DNA of 38,738 bases from an uncultured Oscillospiraceae bacterium (GCA_949293315.1 CASFCH010000037.1:1-38738), one strand, 5' to 3'. Positions 23,966 to 32,798 are shown, numbered from the stretch's first letter. The notes: generated by a model from the sequence alone, not told the origin. Made by a program: numbers and translations.

Positions 23966-24922
23966 ATGATTACAGATAAGAGAAAGGTGGCCCTGATCGG
24001 CACCGGCCTGGTGGGGATGAGCTACGCCTACGCCGTCCTGAATCAAAACATCTGCGACGAGCTGCTGCTCATCGACATTGATAAAAAGCGCGCCGCCGGG
24101 GAGGCGATGGACCTCAACCACGGGCTGGCCTTCTCCGGATCCCACATGAAGATATCCGCGGGCGAGTACGCGGACTGCACGGATGCGGACATCGCCGTGA
24201 TCTGTGCGGGCGTGGCCCAGAAGCCGGGCGAGAGCCGCATCGATCTGCTGCAGCGCAACACCGCCGTGTTCAAATCCATCGTGGAGCCGATCGTTGCCTC
24301 GGGCTTCAAGGGCATTTTTTTGATCGCGACCAATCCCGTGGACATTATGACGCACGTCACCCTCCGGCTTTCGGGGTTTGCCCCGAGCCGCGTCATCGGG
24401 ACGGGCACCACGCTGGACACCGCGCGCCTGCGCTACCTGATCGGCGATTACTTTGCCGTGGATCCGCGCAATGTGCACGCCTACGTCATGGGGGAACACG
24501 GGGACAGCGAATTTGTCCCGTGGTCGCAGGCGATGATCGCCACCAAGCCCGTGCTCTCCGTGATCGGCGAATCCGGCGGGAGGTATTCCAGCGGCAAGCT
24601 GGAGGAGATCAGTACGGAGGTGCGCACCGCCGCGGAAAAGATCATCGAGGCCAAACGCGCCACCTACTACGGGATCGGCATGGCGCTTGCGCGTATCACC
24701 CGCGCGATCTTCGGCGATGAGAACAGCGTGCTGACCATCTCGGCGATGCTGGGCGGCGAGTACGGGCAGACGGACGTCTATGCCGGCGTCCCCACCATTG
24801 TCAACCGGGACGGCGCGCAGGGAATCATCTCCCTCTCCCTGACGCGGGAGGAGCTGCTCAAATTCCAAAACTCCTGCGAGCTGCTGCGCGAAGTGTATGG
24901 CTCCATCGATTTTAAGCAGTAA
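23966..24922 (+). CDS. ldh: L-lactate dehydrogenase
   Basis: LDH reduces pyruvate to L-lactate with NADH, regenerating NAD+ in fermentation. The 318-residue protein has the NAD loop ALIGTGLVGMSYA near the N-terminus and the acidic residue in LLIDIDKK. The substrate and catalytic residues are visible: R91 region in KPGESRIDLLQRN, D151 and R154 in TTLDTARLR, and catalytic H178 in MGEHGDSE. The ATG at 23966 follows AGAAGGAGG. A likely promoter overlaps that of the divergent tRNA-Thr gene. No Rex-type operator was recognised. A perfect hairpin follows the stop. Confidence 0.95.
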   Translation: MITDKRKVALIGTGLVGMSYAYAVLNQNICDELLLIDIDKKRAAGEAMDLNHGLAFSGSHMKISAGEYADCTDADIAVICAGVAQKPGESRIDLLQRNTAVFKSIVEPIVASGFKGIFLIATNPVDIMTHVTLRLSGFAPSRVIGTGTTLDTARLRYLIGDYFAVDPRNVHAYVMGEHGDSEFVPWSQAMIATKPVLSVIGESGGRYSSGKLEEISTEVRTAAEKIIEAKRATYYGIGMALARITRAIFGDENSVLTISAMLGGEYGQTDVYAGVPTIVNRDGAQGIISLSLTREELLKFQNSCELLREVYGSIDFKQ

Positions 24923-24936
24923 CCGCTGATTCTTTC

Positions 24937-24979
24937 ACAGGGGCACGGGCCGCCAAATTCAGACGGCCCGTGCCCCTGT
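24937..24979. terminator. Long hairpin between convergent ldh and birA
   Basis: ACAGGGGCACGGGCCG and its complement pair perfectly over 16 bp around an 11-nt loop. The U-tract is poor on both strands. The position between converging stops supports a shared terminator. Confidence 0.65.
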
Positions 24980-24996
24980 ATGTAAAGCCGTGATTT

Positions 24997-25842
24997 TTAT
25001 CCGCGCGGTCGGATCGTCACCTCGCCCGAGCGCAGGCGGGCGGTCGCGCCGTCCGGGGTGCGGACCACGAGTGCGCCGTCTGAGCCGATGTCCACGGCCA
25101 CGGCGTCGAACTCCTGCGTGGGGGTGAAGACGCGGATCGGCCGCCCCAGGATCATGGAACGAGCGCGGTATTCCCCGATAAAATCACCCCGGCGCACCAT
25201 ATCCTCCAGTCCGGAGAGCTGGTTGAGAATTTCCGCGGCCAGCCGCTCGCGCGGCGGATGGGGTTCGCCTTCCGGGATCACGCTGCCGACGATCTCCTTT
25301 AGTTCCGCCGGAACCTGTGCGCGCGGAAGGCAGTAGTTGATGCCGATTCCGATCACCACGCTTTCGATCCGCCCGCTCGCCATATCCGTGACCGCCTCCG
25401 TCAGGATCCCGCAGATCTTTTTCCCCCGCAGGAAGAGGTCGTTGACCCATTTGATTTCCGGTTCATATCCGGTCACGGCACTGACGGCGCGGCAGACGCA
25501 GACGCAGACCGCCGTCGTGATCAGAACCGTCTGTTCCGGATCAAGCGACGGACGCACAATGGCGCTCATGTAGATCCCCCCGGGCGGGGAAAAAAAGGCG
25601 CGGCCGCGGCGCCCGCGCCCCCCGGTCTGACGCAGGGCGAACACCGCCGCCGTATCCGTATCGCCCGCCAGGACCCGCCGTTTGGCCTCCGCATTGGTCG
25701 AGTCGATCGACGGGAGCACCGCGATCCGATCCGCGAGCTCCGGCCGGTTCAAGTACGGCCGGATGCTCCCCGGGGAAAGAGGCCCCTCCGTCTCCGGCCC
25801 CGAGACGCCCGCCTTTTTTGTAGACAAAATAATCGCCCCCAT
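24997..25842 (-). CDS. birA: Biotin--[acetyl-CoA-carboxylase] ligase (monofunctional BirA)
   Basis: BirA makes biotinyl-AMP and attaches biotin to the carrier protein of acetyl-CoA carboxylase or other carboxylases. The 281-residue protein has the ATP/biotin loop QTGGRGRRGRAF near residue 72, SIDSTNAEAKR near 45, KWVNDL near 130 with the conserved lysine, and GIGINY near 168. A C-terminal SH3-like domain ends the protein. The N-terminal DNA-binding domain of bifunctional BirA is absent, so it cannot be a repressor in that way. The start at ATG 25842 lacks a clear ribosome-binding site and lies close to a -10 box. A TTG five codons on, after GGGGGCG, is an alternative. Confidence 0.92.
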   Translation of the reverse strand: MGAIILSTKKAGVSGPETEGPLSPGSIRPYLNRPELADRIAVLPSIDSTNAEAKRRVLAGDTDTAAVFALRQTGGRGRRGRAFFSPPGGIYMSAIVRPSLDPEQTVLITTAVCVCVCRAVSAVTGYEPEIKWVNDLFLRGKKICGILTEAVTDMASGRIESVVIGIGINYCLPRAQVPAELKEIVGSVIPEGEPHPPRERLAAEILNQLSGLEDMVRRGDFIGEYRARSMILGRPIRVFTPTQEFDAVAVDIGSDGALVVRTPDGATARLRSGEVTIRPRG

Positions 25843-25860
25843 TGTTCAGCTGATATAGTC

Positions 25861-25869
25861 AGTATATCA
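25861..25869 (-). promoter_or_regulatory. Extended -10 upstream of birA
   Basis: On the minus strand TGATATACT forms an extended -10 only 18 bp before the ATG. No good -35 is visible. The 5' leader would be about 12 nt. Confidence 0.5.
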
Positions 25870-25899
25870 CAGAGGTGGTCATCGCACCACCCTACAGGG

Positions 25900-26769
25900 C
25901 TATATCCGCGTCCGATAATTGCCTGTGACGGAAACGTCCTCATTAAAGATGATGAAGGCGTCCGGGTCGGCCCTGAGGATCTCGCGGCGGAGCTTGATCG
26001 CCTCCTTTTTGGAGGCAATCGTCTGGAGGATGTTGGTCTCCTCCCCGGTGTAGCCGCCGTACCCCTTCCAGCAGGTGACGCCGCGGCCGATCGTGCCGAT
26101 GACGAGTTTTTCCATGTTCGGCTTTTTGGTAATGATCACGCAGTCGAGCGTCACGTTCTGCAGGTGCACCTTGTCCAGCGCCAGAGCGGTGACCACGCTG
26201 AAGAGAACGGAATAGACGACCGTCTCCAGATCCGTCATGATCAGGCAGGAGCCGAAGACGAAAATATTTAAAATGATCAGCATCCTGCCCACGCTGAAAT
26301 TGGGATTTTTACTGCAAAAATATACGCCGAGGATCTCCTCCCCGCCGCCGCAGCCGCCGGAGAGCAGCGTCATTCCGGCCCCGACCCCGGCCAGCAGGCC
26401 GCCCACGATGCAGGAGATCAGCCTGTCGTGCAAAACCGGCGCCGCGGGGATCGGGATCACGGTGAGCAGCACGGCGTACAGGGGCACGCAGATCATCGTC
26501 TTGACAAAGAAGCCCCGGTCGAGTTTATACGCCATGAAGAGCAGCGGAATATTGATCAGGTAATAAATGATGCCGGAGAGCGGGAGAGAGCCCAGCTCCA
26601 GATGCAGGAACCGGACACAGATGTACTCGATCACCTGCGCGATCCCGAGGAATCCGCCGTTGAACATCCCGTGCGGGATGATAAACACATTCAGCCCTAC
26701 GGAAAACACGGCCGAGCCCACCGTGAGCAGCAGCAGGGATTTTACCGTAAGGATCTTGTCCCGTGTCAT
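25900..26769 (-). CDS. YitT family membrane protein (DUF161/DUF2179)
   Basis: The 289-residue protein has five to six hydrophobic helices in its first 200 residues. GLNVFIIPHGMFNGGFLGIAQVI is the family's N-terminal signature (key part PHGMFNGGFLG), and LLSGGCGGGEEILG marks the second repeat. A soluble C-terminal DUF2179 domain follows (about 205-289), with GRGVTCWKGYGGYTGEE. The function of YitT proteins is not settled; transport of a small molecule is often suggested. ATG 26769 is chosen over longer starts because GGAGAGG lies upstream and MTRDKI opens just before the first helix. A UspA-like gene lies upstream on the same strand. Confidence 0.9.
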   Translation of the reverse strand: MTRDKILTVKSLLLLTVGSAVFSVGLNVFIIPHGMFNGGFLGIAQVIEYICVRFLHLELGSLPLSGIIYYLINIPLLFMAYKLDRGFFVKTMICVPLYAVLLTVIPIPAAPVLHDRLISCIVGGLLAGVGAGMTLLSGGCGGGEEILGVYFCSKNPNFSVGRMLIILNIFVFGSCLIMTDLETVVYSVLFSVVTALALDKVHLQNVTLDCVIITKKPNMEKLVIGTIGRGVTCWKGYGGYTGEETNILQTIASKKEAIKLRREILRADPDAFIIFNEDVSVTGNYRTRI

Positions 26770-26804
26770 CTGATGATACACCTCTCCGTTTCGCGAATGC
26801 TTCC

Positions 26805-26813
26805 AGTATATCA
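26805..26813 (-). promoter_or_regulatory. Extended -10 upstream of yitT
   Basis: On the minus strand TGATATACT forms an extended -10, 35 bp before the start. The -35 is weak. Confidence 0.5.
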
Positions 26814-26869
26814 CAAAACGCGCGATCGGGGAAGCACCGCCTCCGTTCCACCCCGTTTTTTGCAAATGA

Positions 26870-26905
26870 CAGCGCGGCGGATGCCGTAAGGCGTCCGCCG
26901 CGCTG
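26870..26905. other. Strong hairpin between the UspA-like gene and yitT
   Basis: Two 16-nt arms starting CAGCGCGGCGGA pair with one U-G pair around a GTAA tetraloop. No U-tract follows on either strand. It may shield or separate the neighbouring transcripts. Confidence 0.55.
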
Positions 26906-26930
26906 CAAAAGAGGAAAGAAAAGAAATGAA

Positions 26931-26962
26931 AAAATATATGAAAAAGGGCTGTTACACCCTTT
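26931..26962 (-). terminator. Terminator overlapping the stop codon of the UspA-like gene
   Basis: On the minus strand AAAGGG and CCCTTT flank an 8-nt loop that contains the TAA stop. TTTCATATATTTTTT follows. The stem is short. Confidence 0.5.
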
Positions 26963-27386
26963 CGGGCTGAGTCACGCGGGAGGGGATCTCTCCCGTAGTC
27001 ATGTGGTACATGTTCGCATCCTCATCCACCATGGTGATCGGCAGATCGGGCAGCAGCATCCGCACGGACGCGATAAAGGGGGATGTGATATCCTTCGGGA
27101 AGCCCATGATCACAACGGACGCGTTCATCTTCTTTAAAAAGCTCGCCGTCAGGATCGCGGGATTGTCGCTGAAATAGACGCTCATCCGGGCGCCGGCTCC
27201 GCGGCAGGCCTCGTGCAGGAGCTCCATTGCCCCGGGGTCGGGGGCGTAACAGTCCTTTACGGGCTGGACGTTGAGCACCTCCAGACGCAGGCCGTGTTCA
27301 TCAGAAATTTTTTTACCGGCATCGATCAGGCGTTTGCAGGACGCCTGCTGCGTCACACAGACCACCGCACAGGGGGCCTTGTTCAT
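26952..27386 (-). CDS. Universal stress protein (UspA)-like protein
   Basis: The 144-residue protein has a Rossmann-like alpha/beta pattern. It starts with a beta strand in PCAVVCVTQQASCKRLIDAG, of which the block VTQQASCKRLI resembles the KdpD-attached Usp domain (VTGQKSCERLI). A middle strand, ASVVIMGFPKD, precedes a helix. It is shorter than full KdpD and has no kinase part. The ribosome-binding site AAGGAGGTG precedes ATG 27386. The role is unknown; a nucleotide-binding stress protein is the best guess. It lies between yitT and the histidine kinase gene, all on the minus strand, but spacing suggests its own promoter (a TATGAT at 27418-27423 is possible). Confidence 0.75.
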   Translation of the reverse strand: MNKAPCAVVCVTQQASCKRLIDAGKKISDEHGLRLEVLNVQPVKDCYAPDPGAMELLHEACRGAGARMSVYFSDNPAILTASFLKKMNASVVIMGFPKDITSPFIASVRMLLPDLPITMVDEDANMYHMTTGEIPSRVTQPERV

Positions 27387-27489
27387 CTGATTTCACCTCC
27401 TTTTTGATGATGGTATTATCATACAGGAAGTTTATTGCACGAATAAAAGGAAAAAATGTACAGTCCGTTAATATTTCAGGAAGATTCCG

Positions 27490-29928
27490 TTACGGCTGCG
27501 CGGGCGGTTCCGGGGGCGCCGAAGCCGGGCGCATCTCCTCCGCCGGTGCGAGCGGCAGCATCACGGTGGCCTTGAACAGGTCGCCGTCGATGTCGATCGT
27601 AAAGCGCCCGCCCTGCTTTTCACACAGGTTCTGCGCGATGGAGAGGCCCAGCCCGCTGCCCTCCGTGGAGCGGGATTCATCCCCACGCACAAAGCGCTCC
27701 ATCAGCTCCTCCGGGCTGATATTCAGCTCCTCGCGGGAGATGTTTTTGACCGTCAGCACGCCGAACGCCCCCTCGGTGCGCACGTCGATATATGCGCGCG
27801 TGCCGGGTACGGAGTACTTGCGCACGTTGGAGAGCAGGTTCTCCACCACGCGCCATGTCTTCTGGCTGTCCGCCCGGACGACCGGCTGCTCCTGCGGCGT
27901 GTTGATCACCACGGTCACGCCCTGATTGGCGAGCGCATCCTCGTTCTCCCCCACGGCCTGCACGGCCATTTCATACAGGTTCAACCGGATCGGATGGAAT
28001 TCAATATTGCCCGTGGACGCCTTGGACGCCTCCACCAGGTCCTCGATCAGGTGCTTGAGCCGGTCGGACTTGTTCTGGAGCACGGTGATATATTCCTGCG
28101 CCTGCGGGTCCGGGATGTCGCATTTGGCGAGCAGGCCGGTGTAATTGATGATGGAGGTCAGCGGGGTCTTCAGATCGTGCGAGACATTGGTGATCAGCTC
28201 CGTCTTGAGCCGCTCGCTCTTGAGCGCCTCGTCCACTGCGGAGCGCATCCCGTCGCGCAGGTGGATGATATCCTGGGCAAAGGGGACCATCCACCTGGGA
28301 AATCCGGCCGTGTCGATGGTGACGTTCAGGTTGCCGGACTGGACCTCGCGCGTATATTGCATCAGCTTGTCGAGCGATACGATGGCGCGCCACAGGGCTA
28401 GCACCACAAACACATTGACAAACACGGGCAGCACCGGGATCAGTGAGAGCGGGATCATCACCACAAAGTAGAGGATCAGACGCCGGCGGATGGCTGTCCG
28501 CAGGCTCTTGAACGAATAGCTGAAGTACATTTTTACGCGGCGCCCCAGGTTTTTCCATCCGCGGCCCATGGCAGCGAGCACGGTGCGCTTCCAGTAGTGC
28601 CCGGCCTTTGCGTTGCGGGAGATGGACATGCACAGCTCCATCAGGAACGCCGACGCCGCCAGACTGAAGAGCATCGGGAGGCTGTACTCTCCTGCATAAT
28701 CCCAGACGGTGAACGGCCCTGTATTATTCCAGTTTTGATAGTTATCATAGGACCACAGAAAGCCGATCCCGGAACAGGCGGCCAAGCCCAGCCCGAGGAG
28801 CAGGTGCAGATCGTTCGGGATGGCGTCCAGCACATTCCTCAGCACCGGGACGCGCCCGGTGATCGTCCCGCCAAAGCGCTCCACCTTCCTGTAGTACATC
28901 TCCGTCCCCTCCTCGGGGAGCGGTCCGCGGCCCGCACAGCACAGCGCCAGCGCGAAGGAGACGGCAAAGATCACCGCACACACCGCCGCGTACGGCGCAG
29001 CGGCAGACGTCATGGCAATCCTGCCTTGAAACGCGGTAAAGCTGTAGAAAAAGTTCGTGTTAAACCACGCGGTTGTTCCCCGCAGCGCATTGATATCGAC
29101 CCCGAGGTAAAAATCCACGGTGAGGTCCGTGTAGTTCAGATCGGTCGTCACCGGGGTAAAAAGTGCCCCCGATGCGGTCGGCTCTGCACTTTCCTCTTCA
29201 GGGGAGCCGTCCGCCTGGGTAAATGGGACCGTCGTCTCCTCCTGGTACACCCGTGTCTCCCAGGGGAACAGCTTCCGCTCCAGCGTCCGATCCGCACACG
29301 TATACCGCGCGGCATACGGCATCTGAGAAATTGCCGCCGCAGGGTCGCCGTCCGCGATGTTCGTATAGCTCTCGCCGGTGCTGGGATTCACCGCGTACAC
29401 GGAAAAGCCGCGCAGGAACATCCGGCAGCGATCATAGTCCTCCGTTAAGTATGCGATCCGCTGTTCTACGCTGTCGCTTTGGTTCTCATACGCCGTTTTC
29501 CAGTATTCATAGGACGCGTCGTTCCCCGAATCGTCATAGATCGGGGCGTTCTGCTCCATGTGCTGCCGGATATAGCTCTCCATGTTCTGCTGGTACTCCT
29601 GCTCGATCTGGGCGGAGCGCTCGGGCAGATATGTGTTGTGAAAGTAATCGTCGCTCCGGTAGACATTCACCATCTCGTTGAGCGCCCAGGCCGCGTTTCG
29701 GATATCGTTCTGGCCGGAACGCGTGTCAAAATAGACAAGGTCCGCACGCGCCGCCTTCTCCCGGGAGGCCAGATCCGCGGCCGAAAACTCCTCGGAGGAA
29801 TAATCAAAATCCGCCAGCGCAAACAGCCCGCAGAAAAAAATCAGAAAGGCGCCCGTCAAAAACGCCAGGATGACGGAAATGATCTTAACCACGCGAACCT
29901 TACGGGAGTTTTTCAATTTTATAGCCAA
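27490..29928 (-). CDS. Large membrane sensor histidine kinase
   Basis: The 812-residue kinase has an N-terminal transmembrane helix (about 13-40) and a large, probably extracellular region (about 42-305). A second helix and several more hydrophobic segments follow to about 535, then a HAMP-like linker, HisKA (H584 in NVSHDLKTPLTS) and HATPase_c. The N box is RVVENLLSNVRKYS, and the G box is DESRSTEGSGLGLSIAQNL. The C-terminus is Pro/Ala-rich. It probably autophosphorylates and passes phosphate to the response regulator encoded upstream. The start is TTG 29928, overlapping that gene by 29 nt. A GTG twelve codons on is an alternative. The signal is unknown. Confidence 0.92.
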   Translation of the reverse strand: MAIKLKNSRKVRVVKIISVILAFLTGAFLIFFCGLFALADFDYSSEEFSAADLASREKAARADLVYFDTRSGQNDIRNAAWALNEMVNVYRSDDYFHNTYLPERSAQIEQEYQQNMESYIRQHMEQNAPIYDDSGNDASYEYWKTAYENQSDSVEQRIAYLTEDYDRCRMFLRGFSVYAVNPSTGESYTNIADGDPAAAISQMPYAARYTCADRTLERKLFPWETRVYQEETTVPFTQADGSPEEESAEPTASGALFTPVTTDLNYTDLTVDFYLGVDINALRGTTAWFNTNFFYSFTAFQGRIAMTSAAAPYAAVCAVIFAVSFALALCCAGRGPLPEEGTEMYYRKVERFGGTITGRVPVLRNVLDAIPNDLHLLLGLGLAACSGIGFLWSYDNYQNWNNTGPFTVWDYAGEYSLPMLFSLAASAFLMELCMSISRNAKAGHYWKRTVLAAMGRGWKNLGRRVKMYFSYSFKSLRTAIRRRLILYFVVMIPLSLIPVLPVFVNVFVVLALWRAIVSLDKLMQYTREVQSGNLNVTIDTAGFPRWMVPFAQDIIHLRDGMRSAVDEALKSERLKTELITNVSHDLKTPLTSIINYTGLLAKCDIPDPQAQEYITVLQNKSDRLKHLIEDLVEASKASTGNIEFHPIRLNLYEMAVQAVGENEDALANQGVTVVINTPQEQPVVRADSQKTWRVVENLLSNVRKYSVPGTRAYIDVRTEGAFGVLTVKNISREELNISPEELMERFVRGDESRSTEGSGLGLSIAQNLCEKQGGRFTIDIDGDLFKATVMLPLAPAEEMRPASAPPEPPAQP

Positions 29929-30592
29929 TTCCCCACACCACCTTTAAATAAGTCGGCTCCTTCGGATTGATCTCGATCTTCTCACGGATGCGGCGGATGT
30001 GCACGGTGACGGTCTTCTCCGTCTGGAAGGAGGGCTCATTCCACACCGCCTCATAGATCTGCCGGGTGGAGAGCACATGCCCCAGATTCTGCATCAGGTA
30101 CTCCATGATGCCGTACTCGCGCGCCGTCAGGTGCACCGGCTCGCCGTCCACCGTGACCTCGCGCGCCTGGGTGTCGAGGCACAGGCCGCCCGTCACGATG
30201 ACGTGGTCGTTGTGGGCCATGCTGCCGAGATTGACATAGCGCCGGATCTGGCTCTTGATGCGCGCGATCAGCTCCAGCGGGTTGAACGGCTTGGTCACAT
30301 AGTCGTCCGCCCCAAAGGTCAGGCCTGTGATCTTATCCGTATCCTCGCTCTTGGCGGAGAGGATGATGATCGGGAAGTTGTGCTTTTCCCGCATTTTGAG
30401 CGTGGCGGTCAGGCCGTTCATATTGGGCATCATGATGTCGAGCACCGCGCAGTGGATCTCATTGTTTTTGCACGCCTCAATGGCCTGGATGCCGTTATAC
30501 GCCTTGATCGTGTGGAAGCCCTCGTTCGTGCAATAGATCTCAATCGAGTCCAGAATCGCTTCATCGTCGTCGCAGATCAGAATATTATACAT
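29900..30592 (-). CDS. OmpR/PhoB family response regulator (VanR-like)
   Basis: The 230-residue protein has a receiver domain with acidic D8-D10, phosphoacceptor D52 in VLDIMMPNMNG, and K101 in YVTKPF. The C-terminal winged helix (about 130-230) shows LTAREYGIMEYLMQN and the recognition helix TVTVHIRRIREKIE, ending in WGIGYKIE. It is a DNA-binding activator or repressor controlled by the overlapping histidine kinase. ATG 30592 has GAGGAGG upstream. Possible targets are not evident; the kinase and regulator form the whole operon here. Confidence 0.95.
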   Translation of the reverse strand: MYNILICDDDEAILDSIEIYCTNEGFHTIKAYNGIQAIEACKNNEIHCAVLDIMMPNMNGLTATLKMREKHNFPIIILSAKSEDTDKITGLTFGADDYVTKPFNPLELIARIKSQIRRYVNLGSMAHNDHVIVTGGLCLDTQAREVTVDGEPVHLTAREYGIMEYLMQNLGHVLSTRQIYEAVWNEPSFQTEKTVTVHIRRIREKIEINPKEPTYLKVVWGIGYKIEKLP

Positions 30593-30698
30593 CTTCTCTT
30601 CCTCCTCGTGCTCCTATTATCCGACTTATTTTCTAAAGCGCGGGAATAAAAAGGTTAAGATTTTATTACAATCCCGCCCGGGGTGTGAAAAGGGCGCT

Positions 30699-31805
30699 TC
30701 AGCCGTACAGCAGATGGGCGATCGCGCTGTTGGAGAGCAGGAAACCCGCGCGCGTCAGGCGGATTCCGCCCCGGCTATATGCGGCCAGGCCGTTTTCCGC
30801 CAGCTCCCGCGCCCGCACATAAAGCGCCGGAGGGATCGGGCAGCCGAATCGCCGCCGCACGTCCTCCTCCCGCAGGCCGGCGCACAGGCGCAGGCGGAGC
30901 ATCGCGTACTCCTCAAAATCGCCGCCCGGCCCGTCGTCAACCGGCTTTGCGCCGTTCAGGAACGCGCCGAGATCGCGCGGATTGTAAAACCGTCTTCCAT
31001 CTATAAAGGAGTGCGCTGCCGGGCCGACGCCCAGGTATTCCGCATCGTCCCAGTATTTTAAATTGTGGCGGCTCTCAAATCCCGGTTTGGCAAAGTTGGA
31101 GATCTCATACTGCATGAATCCTGCGCGCTCCAGTTCACGGCACACCGCCTCATAGATCCGGCACGTCTCATCCTCATCCGGCAGGGCGAGCGCGGCGGCG
31201 CGGGTATAAAACGGCGTGCCCTCCTCGATTTTCAGCAGGTAGCCGCTCACATGGGTGACGCCCATCGCTGCACAGAAATTTACAGATTCTACGGCGGACT
31301 GCACCGTCTGCCCCGGGATGCCGAGCATCAGATCGAGGGAGATGTTGTGAATCCCGGCATCTTTTGCCCATCCGACGCACCGCGCCACGTCTTCCCGCCC
31401 GCTGAGGCGGCCCAGCCTTTTGCGCTCGCCGTCCACGGCGGACTGCATCCCCAGCGAGATCCGATTCACCCCCGCCGCCGCCAGATCCCGAAAGAGCTGC
31501 TCCGTACAGGAGGAGGGGTTGCACTCCACAGTGATCTCCGCATTGCGCGGGATTTTAAAACATTCGCGCGCAGTGCGAAGGATCCGGGCCAGCAGCTCCC
31601 CGCCGAGCAGGCTGGGCGTCCCGCCGCCGAGGTAGAGCGTATCGGCCTGCACGCGGTACTGCTTTGCAAACGCTTCAAGCCGATCTGAAACGCCCTGCGC
31701 ATATGCGGGGAATAGCGCCTCCCCGTGCGTCAAAGAATAAAAATCACAGTAGGGGCACTTACTCCGGCAAAACGGGATATGGATATACAGCCCGATCTGT
31801 TTCAA
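30699..31805 (-). CDS. hemW: Radical SAM heme chaperone HemW (coproporphyrinogen III oxidase-like)
   Basis: The 368-residue protein starts with IGLYIHIPFCRSKCPYC, where C13, C17 and C20 hold the [4Fe-4S] cluster for SAM cleavage. LYLGGGTPSLL and the radical SAM barrel follow, then a C-terminal HemW domain. HemW is thought to bind heme and pass it to respiratory proteins; older annotations call it HemN-like oxidase. The catalytic residues specific to HemN are not visible to me, so HemW is preferred. The start is TTG 31805, seven codons inside the open frame, because GGGGG lies 8 nt upstream of it. A strong divergent promoter overlaps this end of the gene. Confidence 0.92.
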   Translation of the reverse strand: MKQIGLYIHIPFCRSKCPYCDFYSLTHGEALFPAYAQGVSDRLEAFAKQYRVQADTLYLGGGTPSLLGGELLARILRTARECFKIPRNAEITVECNPSSCTEQLFRDLAAAGVNRISLGMQSAVDGERKRLGRLSGREDVARCVGWAKDAGIHNISLDLMLGIPGQTVQSAVESVNFCAAMGVTHVSGYLLKIEEGTPFYTRAAALALPDEDETCRIYEAVCRELERAGFMQYEISNFAKPGFESRHNLKYWDDAEYLGVGPAAHSFIDGRRFYNPRDLGAFLNGAKPVDDGPGGDFEEYAMLRLRLCAGLREEDVRRRFGCPIPPALYVRARELAENGLAAYSRGGIRLTRAGFLLSNSAIAHLLYG

Positions 31806-31819
31806 TCTGCGCGCCCCCT

Positions 31820-31848
31820 TTGACAACTTTTCGTTTCTATATTATCAT
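31820..31848 (+). promoter_or_regulatory. Promoter of the DUF2812 gene
   Basis: TTGACA (31820-31825) and TATCAT (31843-31848) are 17 bp apart. It lies in the 5' flank of hemW, so the two divergent genes share this control region. Confidence 0.72.
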
Positions 31849-31900
31849 ATTTTTATCCTTTTGGCGACTTTAAAACCGAAAAACGGGCGGAGGCGCGCAT

Positions 31901-32713
31901 ATGAAGACAAAAAGCGTAAAATCAGAAAAATACCGGATGTGGTTCAACGATCTGGCCGGTACGCAGCAGATGCTGGAGGAGCACTCCGCGGACGGCTGGC
32001 ACCTGATCGCCTTTGAGATGGCGGACGGCAAGTTCACCTTTAAAAAGGGCGAGCCGCGCTGCTACGGCTATCTCTTTGTCGTCAATGGGGAGAGTTATAA
32101 TTTCAAGGTGTTTACGCAGGACTTTGAAAAGATCTGCGAGGAGGGCGGGCTCTCCCTCTACCGCTGTGAGGAGGATGTCCCCGAGGCGTATGAGACGGTC
32201 AAAAAGCGCTTTTCCTCCCCGGCGCAGGAAAAGGCGTGGCTGGAGGAGATGGCGCAAAAAGGCTATTTTCTCTACATGGTGGAAAAGCCGGCCTACACCT
32301 TTACCATGGGGGAGGGCGAAGCGCTGGAATATATCATCGAAAAGGCGCCCAGCGCCAAAAATGCCCGGGAATATCTGGACGCGCTCCCTGCGCGCGGGCT
32401 CTCCTATGTGTGGGGGGACGGACGCAGCCACTATCTGGTACGCACCGGCCCGGCTTCTCCGGATCAGCAGGCTGCGCCTCCCGTGTCCGATACCGGAGAG
32501 GCGCGGCTGCAAAAACCGTTTGCGGGTCTGCTGGCGGTGGGGGCCGTCGGTCTGGCGGCCGCGCTGGGCAAAATGGTATATGACGTGCTGCGCTTTGGCG
32601 CTGGGATGGCCGAATATGCCCAGCGGACCTGGGTGGATCTGCTGGCCGCGGCGATCTGTGCGGGAATTGTGATATTTTCACTCATAAAAAGGCGAAAAAG
32701 CGACAATCCATGA
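31901..32713 (+). CDS. DUF2812 domain-containing membrane protein
   Basis: The 270-residue protein has two DUF2812-like units. The first (about 10-95) has WFNDLAGTQQMLEEHSADGWHL, with the block EEHSADGWHL. The second (about 105-160) has AWLEEMAQKGYFLYMVEKPAYTF, with the block EEMAQKGYFLY. Both follow the family pattern of an amphipathic 'E-x-M-A-x-x-G-W/Y' segment then beta hairpins. Two transmembrane helices lie near the C-terminus (about 206-224 and 242-261), with the soluble part facing inward. Family members are often encoded beside a PadR-type repressor, but none is here. Function is unknown. ATG 31901 follows GGAGGCG. Confidence 0.8.
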   Translation: MKTKSVKSEKYRMWFNDLAGTQQMLEEHSADGWHLIAFEMADGKFTFKKGEPRCYGYLFVVNGESYNFKVFTQDFEKICEEGGLSLYRCEEDVPEAYETVKKRFSSPAQEKAWLEEMAQKGYFLYMVEKPAYTFTMGEGEALEYIIEKAPSAKNAREYLDALPARGLSYVWGDGRSHYLVRTGPASPDQQAAPPVSDTGEARLQKPFAGLLAVGAVGLAAALGKMVYDVLRFGAGMAEYAQRTWVDLLAAAICAGIVIFSLIKRRKSDNP

Positions 32714-32721
32714 TTTTTCTG

Positions 32722-32750
32722 TTGCATTTGGCGGGGTTGGCGGGTATAAT
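32722..32750 (+). promoter_or_regulatory. Promoter of the second LCP gene
   Basis: TTGCAT (32722-32727) and TATAAT (32745-32750) are 17 bp apart. The start codon lies 49 nt downstream. Confidence 0.78.
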
Positions 32751-32798
32751 TAAAAGATAACAGCGCATGCCCCATTAGACTAAAGTGAGGTGTATCGG

